A DNA stretch of 6,618 bases from the NCBI GenBank assembly GCA_011048585.1, contig DSDS01000040.1, positions 1 to 6,618 on the forward strand. The letters run 5' to 3'. Below, one piece after another: positions 1 to 4,732 of the stretch (position 1 is its first letter; each line of letters begins with the position of its first letter). Below the pieces are notes generated by a model, which was not told the origin of the DNA, searched no databases, and saw only the letters and a list, made by a program, of their open reading frames with translations. The position numbers and the translations under genes are program-made. The DNA comes from Desulfurivibrio alkaliphilus. Lineage in GTDB: Bacteria; Desulfobacterota; Desulfobulbia; Desulfobulbales; Desulfurivibrionaceae.

Positions 1-258
1 CCCGCCGCCCTGGCTGATCGCATCACCACCCCCACCCTGCTGATCGGCAGCGGCGCCGATCTCTACCGCCCCCTGCTCCAGGAAAAGCTGGGAAGCCTGG
101 CGCGCTTTGCTTCCCCGGCCCTCTTTTTCCCCCGAGCCGCCGCCGTCGGCCACCTGGCCCTTGCCGCCTGGCAGCGGCAAGAGTTTCTAGAGCCGGGGCG
201 GGCCGTCCCCCTCTATGTCCGCCCCTCCGACGCTCAGCTCCCCTCCACCAAAGCATAG
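1..258 (+). CDS. tsaB: TsaB, tRNA threonylcarbamoyladenosine biosynthesis protein (C-terminal part, 5' end outside window)
   Basis: The reading frame is open from the left edge and ends at TAG (256-258), giving 85 residues. TsaB is the catalytically inactive ASKHA-fold partner that, with TsaD and TsaE, forms cytoplasmic N6-threonylcarbamoyl-adenosine (t6A) at position 37 of ANN-decoding tRNAs. The visible part shows the family's C-terminal pattern: a short glycine-containing strand-turn (LLIGSGAD, residues 13-20), an alanine-rich helix (AAAVGHLALAAW), and the closing PLYVRPSDAQL motif near residues 70-80, which corresponds to the usual P-x-Y-x-R-x-x-D/E-A-x ending. The N-terminal half lies outside the window. 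Its last 25 bases overlap the 3' end of the convergent nfo gene. The call rests on the closing motif and on the size of the fragment, so it is good but not certain. Confidence 0.82.
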   Translation, partial: PAALADRITTPTLLIGSGADLYRPLLQEKLGSLARFASPALFFPRAAAVGHLALAAWQRQEFLEPGRAVPLYVRPSDAQLPSTKA

Positions 259-1082
259 AGCATCCTGATCTCTTCCGCCCATTTGGTTTCGTCAATGGTT
301 TCCAGGATCAGGGGAATGTTGTCGAAGCGAGGATCATTCATCAGGTAGCGAAAGACCTCCATGCCCAGCCGCCCCTGACCAAGGTTGGCATGGCGATCCA
401 CCTTGGAGGCGAACTCCGCCTTGGCATCGTTGAGATGCATCCCCCGCAGGTAGCTGAAACCCACCACCCGGTCAAACTCGGCAAAGACCGCCTCGCAACC
501 GGCCCGCGAACGAAGATCATAGCCGGCGGCCAGGCTGTGGCAGGTATCGAGGCAGACCCCCACCCGGCTCCTATCCTCCACCCGGGCGATAATCGCCGCC
601 AGATGTTCGAAGCGATAACCGACATTGCTGCCCTGACCGGCGGTGTTTTCGATCACCGCCGTGACCCCGCGGCTCCGCTCCAGGGCCCAATTGATCGAGG
701 CGGCCACCCGCTCCAGGCATTCCTCCTCGCTGATTAGCCGCAGGTGGCTGCCGGGGTGAAAGTTGAGCATCACCAGCCCCAACTGCTCACAGCGCCGCAT
801 TTCGTCCAGAAAGGCGTCCCGGGACTTGGCCAGCCCCTCGGGATCGGGATGGCCCAGGTTGATCAGATAGCTGTCGTGGGGCAACACATGTTCCGGAGCG
901 ATACCCACCGCCGCCAAATTTTCCCGGAAGGCGGCGATGGCAGCCGGAGCAAGGGGCTTGGCCTCCCAACGCCGCTGATTTTTGGTGAACAGGGCAAAGG
1001 CGGTGGCCCCGATGGCTTCGGCATTCAAGGGCGCGTTCTGCACGCCTCCGGCGGCGGAGACATGGGCTCCGATATATTTCAT
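234..1082 (-). CDS. nfo: Endonuclease IV (apurinic/apyrimidinic endonuclease)
   Basis: This 282-residue protein is full length for the bacterial AP endonuclease IV family, a TIM-barrel enzyme with three zinc ions that cuts 5' of abasic sites in base-excision repair. The N-terminus has the family motif GAHVSAAGG (residues 5-13). All nine metal ligands known from the E. coli enzyme are present at the same numbers: H69, H109, E145, D179, H182, H216, D229, H231 and E261, in the blocks LPHDSYLINLGHP, LNFHPGSH, IENTAGQG, CLDTCHSLAAGYD, HLNDAK, DRHANLGQG and LILET. The ATG at 1080-1082 overlaps the TGA of the upstream MinD-like relic (ATGA), with only a weak Shine-Dalgarno (GGGAA, about 9 nt upstream). 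Translation may therefore be partly coupled to the relic frame. Its 3' end overlaps tsaB tail to tail. Nothing looks damaged, so it should be an active enzyme. Confidence 0.97.
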   Translation of the reverse strand: MKYIGAHVSAAGGVQNAPLNAEAIGATAFALFTKNQRRWEAKPLAPAAIAAFRENLAAVGIAPEHVLPHDSYLINLGHPDPEGLAKSRDAFLDEMRRCEQLGLVMLNFHPGSHLRLISEEECLERVAASINWALERSRGVTAVIENTAGQGSNVGYRFEHLAAIIARVEDRSRVGVCLDTCHSLAAGYDLRSRAGCEAVFAEFDRVVGFSYLRGMHLNDAKAEFASKVDRHANLGQGRLGMEVFRYLMNDPRFDNIPLILETIDETKWAEEIRMLYALVEGS

Positions 1083-1399
1083 CGCTTGTGTTTCCCGAAG
1101 TATAAGTGGATCAAGGTTTGGTAGGCCTCCTCGATGTTGACAATCAATAGGGGCTTGAATTTGCGCATCTCCAGCTCCAGCGACTCTCCCTCCGCCGGTT
1201 CGATCTTCTTTACGTGCTGGATCAGATCATGGGGCGTGCGAATACCCATGCTGTTTTTCTGATCCTTGGCGCTATCCACCAACTCCTGAGGCTGTCGATT
1301 ACGAACAATCTTACGGAATTTTCGGTAAAAAGCGCTTTTAATAAAGCGGTAGGCATTCTCAATGGCTGTGGGCTCGGGCAGCAGTCGAGACCAAGCAGG
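1079..1399 (-). pseudogene. Remnant of a MinD/ParA-family ATPase (C-terminal half only)
   Basis: An open frame of 106 codons runs from just after an in-frame TAG (1400-1402) to TGA (1079-1081). It reads PEPTAIENAYRFIKSAFYRK, then, after a gap, DQKNSMGIRTPHDLI and finally FKPLLIVN. This order resembles the second half of MinD/ParA-like (FleN-type) P-loop ATPases, where a 'T-PEPT-ai-naY-fik' block is followed by a 'K-n--GIr-p-dLi' block and 'f-P-LIvN'. Nothing before PEPT matches: the Walker A lysine loop and switch regions are absent. The frame has no ATG before the internal Met of NSMGIRT; TTG (1280-1282) and GTG (1277-1279) are the only earlier plausible starts. After LIVN the tail (to FGKHKR) no longer follows the family. 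I read it as a gene that lost its 5' part and probably some of its 3' part. Its stop overlaps the nfo start, so it may survive as a leader frame. A short functional gene is a less likely alternative. Confidence 0.6.
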
Positions 1400-1402
1400 C
1401 TA

Positions 1403-1528
1403 ATTCATTACATTTGAACTGAAAATTGATAATTAGCGATTACCGTCCCGATTGTCAACCGGAAATTCGGGGAGATGGCGACCTGACGACACTCCGATCC
1501 GGGCACGGGAAAGCTGGTCATGGAGGAT
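1403..1528. other. Spacer between the VTT-CCG gene and the MinD-like relic
   Basis: These 126 bp hold the candidate promoter for nfo and no coding frame I can support. The half nearest the relic (about 1400-1440) is AT-rich and contains several stop codons. This is where the lost 5' half of the MinD-like ATPase would have been, and I see no recognisable remains of it in any frame. Confidence 0.5.
1429..1458 (-). promoter_or_regulatory. Candidate sigma-70 promoter upstream of the MinD-like relic and nfo
   Basis: Reading the minus strand, a consensus -35 TTGACA (1453-1458) is followed after 18 bp by AATTAT (1429-1434; 4 of 6 matches to TATAAT). Transcription would begin near 1422, upstream of the relic, and continue into nfo, giving a leader of about 340 nt. 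The -35 lies inside an imperfect palindrome (CCGATTGTCAACCGG on the plus strand, 1448-1462), which could be an operator. No strong terminator is seen between the VTT-CCG gene (stop at 1529) and this site, so read-through from that operon is also possible. Confidence 0.4.
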
Positions 1529-3370
1529 TTAAGGCAGGCGTTTGAGGCGATATTTCAGCCGCAGACGATTGAGGTAGGTCCAAGGGGGGGTGGCAACCGC
1601 CGCCTTGCCGGTCAGAGCCTTGGCGGGCTCGGCTATCAGATCGGCCAAATGGATGGTTTGCAGCCCGGACCGTTCCAGAAAACCGGCACAACCGGCGCAA
1701 TAGGTCACCACCGGCAACCCTTGGGCCTGATCCCGGCGTTGTTCGCCCCAGGCGGCCGCCAGTTCGGGATAGACAAAGCCCACCGAACCGCCCTCGCCGC
1801 AGCAGAGGGTACGACTCCGAGATGAACGCATCTCCTTCACGACCAGGTTCTGTTGACCGATCAAGGCCCGAACCGCCCTTTGCAGATCCGGCAGCTTACG
1901 CAGGGGACAGGGGTCGTGGATCGTTACTGTGGCCCCTTGGGGGGCGGGTTCCCTTCCCGCCTCGTCGGTATAAACGGCCGGATGAACGCCGAAGGCCAGC
2001 ACCTCCCAAACACTGCGCACTCGCAGTTCCCCGCCATGGTTGAGAAAAACCTTGTAGCAGTTGGGGCAAGCCAGCAGAATCTCCTTCACCCCGGAGTCAT
2101 AAAGCCGCCGGCGCAGGGCTCCGAACCGATCAGTGAAGTGCTGTTCTCGCCCCAGATCGTGGGAAGGCTTGTGGCAACAATCCAAGACCAGGCCCAGATC
2201 GGGGATCTTGTCACGCAAACGGCCAAAAAGCTGCCAGGTGCTTTCCGGCCTGGTCCCCGGCAGGGTACAACCGGGGAAAAAAACGGTTCGACAGGATGGC
2301 GGCAGAAATTCGGCGCTGAAAAGGGGGGAAGCTCCCAGCCGTTCATAGGCAAGGATATTTTTATAGGGGCGACTATCCCAGCGCTCGTCGGCAACCCGGC
2401 GGCGACGCATGGCCAGGAAAAGATCGCCGGGCTCCAGTTTTTTCGGACATACTGCGGTGCAGAGGTTGCACAAGCTGCAGGCAAAAGGGTCAGCCAGATT
2501 TTTCCCGGCTAAAAATGCGGTGGCGATCTCGCCGGGCAGACCGGCTCGTTTTAGGAAAAGACAACGAGCCGCGCAGGCTCCGCAGGCGGTACAATCCGAG
2601 GCCAGGATTTGGGCCTGGACCCGAAGATTTTCCTCCCCCTCCCCTGTCGCTACCACCCCGCCGGCCGACGGCTCCTCCGGTTTTGTGGCCCGGGCGCGAT
2701 AATAGTCAAGCAGCTTTTTTGCCGCCAGGGGCAGGAGGCCCAGCAGGGCAAAGGCCAGGATCAACCGGGGAGAAAAGATCTCCCCAGTGGAGGTCAACCG
2801 GCCCAGCTCATTGCCGGCGTTAACAAAAACCATGGTGCCGGGCAACATCCCCAACTGTGAAACCCAGTAAAAAGTCCGCAGCCGGATGGCGGTCAGCCCC
2901 ATCACCATGTTAATCACAAAAAAGGGGACCACCGGGATAAGGCGCAGGGAGAAAAGGTAAAAGGAGCCCTCCCGGGCCATCCCCTGGTCAACCCTGGCCA
3001 CCACCTGGGGAAACCGGGCCCGCACGAAGTCGCGGAAAAGATAGCGGCTCAGGGCGCAGGCCAGAGTGGCGGCGATGGTACTGGCAAAAGAGACCACCAC
3101 CGTGCCCACCAGCACCCCGAAAACCGTCCCGGCCAGCAACCCCAGCAGAGCCCCCCCCGGCAGGTTGAGGGCCACCACCAGCAGATAGGCCCCGGCAAAG
3201 CCTGCGATGGCCACCAGGGGGCGCTGCGCGTAAAACTCTCCGGCCTGTTCCTGGAACCCCCGGACGCTCTCCAGGGTCAGCTGGTGATGGAGATCGAACC
3301 AGAAAAAAGCCCCGGCCACCAGGACAACCACCAGGGCCAGGACAATTTTTTTACGATTGCGGGAATTCAT
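1529..3370 (-). CDS. Membrane-anchored iron-sulfur oxidoreductase: TVP38/DedA-like (VTT) domain fused to 2x[4Fe-4S] and two CCG domains
   Basis: This 613-residue protein (numbered from the ATG at 3370; a TTG at 3373 would add one residue) has two halves. Residues 7-25 form a membrane anchor. About 50-220 form a TVP38/TMEM64-type VTT domain with hydrophobic segments near 51-70, 73-108, 136-160, 168-187 and 202-217, including the re-entrant RLIPVVPFFVINMVMGLT block and the LPGT block. After a linker come two ferredoxin motifs: C260, C263, C266, C270 and C298, C301, C304, C308. Two complete CCG domains follow: C368, C398-C399, C435, C438 and C488, C523-C524, C558, C561. CCG domains occur in HdrB/HdrD, GlpC and LutA and bind unusual Fe-S clusters that handle disulfide or quinone-linked electrons. 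The Fe-S half should be cytoplasmic. The start lies 5 nt after the stop of the upstream rhodanese gene, with only a weak SD, which suggests translational coupling. The substrate is unknown; sulfur or selenium compounds are an inference from the neighbour. Confidence 0.88.
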   Translation of the reverse strand: MNSRNRKKIVLALVVVLVAGAFFWFDLHHQLTLESVRGFQEQAGEFYAQRPLVAIAGFAGAYLLVVALNLPGGALLGLLAGTVFGVLVGTVVVSFASTIAATLACALSRYLFRDFVRARFPQVVARVDQGMAREGSFYLFSLRLIPVVPFFVINMVMGLTAIRLRTFYWVSQLGMLPGTMVFVNAGNELGRLTSTGEIFSPRLILAFALLGLLPLAAKKLLDYYRARATKPEEPSAGGVVATGEGEENLRVQAQILASDCTACGACAARCLFLKRAGLPGEIATAFLAGKNLADPFACSLCNLCTAVCPKKLEPGDLFLAMRRRRVADERWDSRPYKNILAYERLGASPLFSAEFLPPSCRTVFFPGCTLPGTRPESTWQLFGRLRDKIPDLGLVLDCCHKPSHDLGREQHFTDRFGALRRRLYDSGVKEILLACPNCYKVFLNHGGELRVRSVWEVLAFGVHPAVYTDEAGREPAPQGATVTIHDPCPLRKLPDLQRAVRALIGQQNLVVKEMRSSRSRTLCCGEGGSVGFVYPELAAAWGEQRRDQAQGLPVVTYCAGCAGFLERSGLQTIHLADLIAEPAKALTGKAAVATPPWTYLNRLRLKYRLKRLP

Positions 3371-3375
3371 CAAAC

Positions 3376-3813
3376 TCAGGACTTGGGCACCTTCTTATAG
3401 GGCCATTTCTTGAGACCATTCTGGAGGATATACATTCTTTTTTCATCGATCCCCTGGGCTTTGTAGTAGTCGACGGTCCGCCGGGCCCCACCGCCGCCGC
3501 CGGGACAAACGATGATGATATCCTCGTTGCCGGCCCGCAGGGCCGCCAGTCCCTTGTTCAGACGGTTCCGCTCCTCATCGGTCTGGGTGGGATAGGCGTT
3601 GGTTTCAATCGATCCGGGAATGTGGCCGGCGGCAAATTCATCGGCCGGGCAGATATCAAGCAGGACCATGGCGTCGCCGGCCTCGATCCGTTTATTGAGC
3701 TCTTCGGCGGTGATATACTGATAACCGCCGCTGAAAATGGACAGGAAGGCGTGGGCGCTGCCCACCCCCACCGCCAGCAGAAAAGTGCCGACCAGAATCC
3801 CGTGCTTAAACAT
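3376..3813 (-). CDS. Secreted single-domain rhodanese-like protein with an enlarged glycine-rich active-site loop
   Basis: The protein has 145 residues from the ATG at 3811-3813, chosen because a strong SD (AAGGAGGA) lies 7 nt upstream; a GTG one codon earlier is too close. A Sec signal peptide covers residues 1-22 (FKHG..., hydrophobic core, cleavage after AHA). The rest is one rhodanese domain: strand and helix YITAEELNKRI, then LLDICPADEFAAGHIPGS, with Cys55 where most members have Arg, and the catalytic-loop strand IIIVC. The presumed nucleophile is Cys103. The loop to the next Arg (R111) is CPGGGGGAR, seven residues between Cys and Arg against the usual four in C-x-x-G-x-R. Rhodaneses move sulfane sulfur (persulfide) to acceptors; this one should do so, or bind sulfur or selenium, in the periplasm. 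It is the first gene of a two-gene operon with the VTT-CCG membrane protein. Confidence 0.85.
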   Translation of the reverse strand: MFKHGILVGTFLLAVGVGSAHAFLSIFSGGYQYITAEELNKRIEAGDAMVLLDICPADEFAAGHIPGSIETNAYPTQTDEERNRLNKGLAALRAGNEDIIIVCPGGGGGARRTVDYYKAQGIDEKRMYILQNGLKKWPYKKVPKS

Positions 3814-3820
3814 CACTAAA

Positions 3821-3828
3821 TCCTCCTT
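3821..3828 (-). promoter_or_regulatory. Strong ribosome binding site deciding the rhodanese start
   Basis: On the minus strand AAGGAGGA sits 7 nt before the ATG at 3813. This near-perfect Shine-Dalgarno favours the ATG over the adjacent upstream GTG and contrasts with the weak site of the downstream fusion gene. Confidence 0.8.
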
Positions 3829-3840
3829 AAGTTTTTTACA

Positions 3841-3846
3841 ATTATC
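3841..3846 (-). promoter_or_regulatory. Candidate -10 element for the rhodanese / VTT-CCG operon
   Basis: Minus-strand GATAAT (5 of 6 matches to TATAAT) lies 28 bp before the ATG at 3813, placing a start point near 3834. No matching -35 hexamer is visible 16-18 bp upstream (the sequence there is GC-rich, near AGCCGG). If the promoter is real it may need an activator; the inverted repeat at 3864-3900 is suitably placed. Confidence 0.3.
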
Positions 3847-3863
3847 CAGTTAATCGGCAATGC

Positions 3864-3900
3864 CCGGCTCTGGCAGGCAATTCATGGAGTTATGAGCCGG
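3864..3900. repeat. Inverted repeat, 7-bp perfect arms with 23-bp spacer
   Basis: CCGGCTC (3864-3870) and GAGCCGG (3894-3900) are perfect reverse complements. The pair is located about 30-65 bp upstream of the presumed start point of the rhodanese operon, a typical position for an activator site. It could also be a chance pair, since both arms are GC-rich like the genome around them. Confidence 0.35.
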
Positions 3901-3915
3901 AATAAATAGCCGCTT

Positions 3916-3934
3916 AATTGGATCAAGTCCAATT
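3916..3934. repeat. Compact inverted repeat AATTGGA-N5-TCCAATT
   Basis: Two perfect 7-bp arms (3916-3922 and 3928-3934) around a 5-bp centre give a 19-bp near-palindrome in the divergent intergenic region. No U-tract follows on either strand, so it is more like a dimeric-regulator operator than a terminator. The cognate regulator is not in the window. Confidence 0.4.
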
Positions 3935-4039
3935 GATTAGATGGATATGGAGGGCAGACAATCATCATAATTACCGATACAAGCAGGTTGTCGCGGTTAA
4001 GCGATAAGTGAATTTAAAATAGCGATCACCAGGGGTACT

Positions 4040-4045
4040 TATAAT
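4040..4045 (+). promoter_or_regulatory. Consensus -10 (TATAAT) for the RelE-like gene
   Basis: A perfect TATAAT lies 41 bp before the ATG at 4087 and implies a leader of about 35 nt. No good -35 is found 16-18 bp upstream. A separate TTGACA at 4059-4064 has only a poor -10 (TAAAAA, 4081-4086), which would start transcription inside the gene, so I prefer the TATAAT site. Confidence 0.35.
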
Positions 4046-4062
4046 AAAAAATACCGATTTGA

Positions 4063-4090
4063 CATATCGAGTATATGCATTAAAAAATGC
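4063..4090. repeat. Two adjoining short palindromes over the start of the RelE-like gene
   Basis: CATAT-N5-ATATG (4063-4077) is directly followed by GCATT-AAAA-AATGC (4077-4090), which contains the start codon ATG at 4087-4089. They share the base at 4077. Toxin-antitoxin loci commonly carry operator palindromes at this position; alternatively the second one could form a weak hairpin around the start codon. Both arms are short and AT-rich, so chance is a real possibility. Confidence 0.4.
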
Positions 4091-4647
4091 CCGGTATGGA
4101 CAAAAAAATATACCAAACCAAAGGCTTTGTACGCCAACTGGATAAATTGCAGCGTGCGGGCCGCAAAGGCAATATGGTGGCGGCCCAGGCCAGAACCATT
4201 ATCGCCATGCTGGGTAACACCGGGACCTCCCTCTATGATCTCAGGCACAAAGAGACCAAATTCGGTGAGCTGCGCCTTAGTAACTGCCGCAAATATGACC
4301 TCAGCGGCGGCTACCGCCTGATCACCGTCCATGACGATGACTGCCTGATCCTGGCCTGGATCGGCAATCACGACGAATGTCATTGCTGGCTGGAAAAGCA
4401 GCGGGAAAAAACCTTGGATACGGAAGCGATCAGGCGAAGCGACCGTTTGGTTGACCTGGCCGCCTACGCTTTGGCGGATGAGACCGGGGAGGAAGAGGAA
4501 GAGGACGGGGAGGCCCTCCTTGAATCTGGCCCGGCCGATGAACCCGCTCACGACCCCTACGAGGAAGCCCTTTTGGAGAGAATCGACCAAGAGACCCTGC
4601 GCCAGGTATTTCGCGGGCTCTGCCGGGAAAGCTCCTGCCGGAACTAG
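4087..4647 (+). CDS. Orphan RelE/ParE-superfamily-like protein with acidic C-terminal tail
   Basis: The protein has 186 residues from the ATG at 4087; ATG at 4096 is a second candidate, and neither has a visible Shine-Dalgarno. Residues about 7-107 resemble the RelE/ParE toxin fold: N-terminal helices (KGFVRQLDKLQRAG), then SLYDLRHKETKFGELRLSNC, KYDLSGGYRLITVHDDDCLI and WIGNHDECHCWLE, matching the family's 'G-yRLi-----d-i-ll-ig-HD--y-wL' strand pattern. Such toxins usually cleave mRNA on the ribosome or poison gyrase; which, if either, applies here is unknown. Residues 110-186 are an extension with an acidic stretch (EEEEED at 135-140) and a likely helix (YEEALLERIDQETLRQVF). No antitoxin gene lies on either side: upstream is a divergent promoter region, downstream a terminator-like hairpin. 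Similar domains, as I recall them, also occur fused to UvrD-like helicases, so this could be a detached N-terminal part of such a protein. Confidence 0.7.
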   Translation: MPGMDKKIYQTKGFVRQLDKLQRAGRKGNMVAAQARTIIAMLGNTGTSLYDLRHKETKFGELRLSNCRKYDLSGGYRLITVHDDDCLILAWIGNHDECHCWLEKQREKTLDTEAIRRSDRLVDLAAYALADETGEEEEEDGEALLESGPADEPAHDPYEEALLERIDQETLRQVFRGLCRESSCRN

Positions 4648-4676
4648 TCCGCCACCCCTTCCCGACATCACATTTT

Positions 4677-4712
4677 ACCGTAACAGCCCGCCGGATGGCG
4701 GGCTGTTACGGT
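4677..4712 (+). terminator. Perfect 16-bp stem-loop between two convergent genes
   Basis: The arms 4677-4692 (ACCGTAACAGCCCGCC) and 4697-4712 are exact reverse complements around a GGAT loop. On the plus strand the stem is followed by TTTC, a short U-run, 30 nt after the RelE-like stop. On the minus strand it lies 21 nt after the stop of the triple-rhodanese gene but is followed by AAAATG rather than U residues. It probably ends transcription from the left and may act as a 3' stabilising or terminating hairpin for the gene on the right. Confidence 0.8.
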
Positions 4713-4732
4713 TTCACCTTAAGCAGGTTAAA

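Larger units (their letters stand above)
3817..4086. other. Divergent, AT-rich intergenic region
   Basis: About 270 bp separate the minus-strand rhodanese operon from the plus-strand RelE-like gene. Base composition is clearly more AT-rich than the flanking genes. It holds candidate -10 elements for both directions and several short inverted repeats (listed separately). I see no coding frame, tRNA or insertion-sequence end here. Confidence 0.6.

Noticed and set aside
1853..2512. Long plus-strand open frame (219 codons) opposite the VTT-CCG gene
   Set aside because: It lies wholly antisense to a gene with clear domains and conserved cysteines, and its translation has no recognisable motif. 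GC-rich genes often leave such open antisense frames.
3475..3515. GC-rich CCGCCGCCGCCGGG run as a simple repeat or repeat-expansion feature
   Set aside because: It encodes the glycine run of the rhodanese active-site loop in frame and is explained by codon use.
4075..4083. Two-codon frame ATG CAT TAA just before the RelE-like gene as a regulatory minigene
   Set aside because: It has no ribosome binding site and is too short to distinguish from chance in AT-rich sequence; kept only as part of the wider promoter observation.
4039..4671. Minus-strand open frame of 210 codons opposite the RelE-like gene
   Set aside because: The plus-strand frame shows the RelE-like pattern (GYRLITV, HDECHCWLE), while the minus frame shows low-complexity Gly/Phe/Val composition and starts inside the terminator region.
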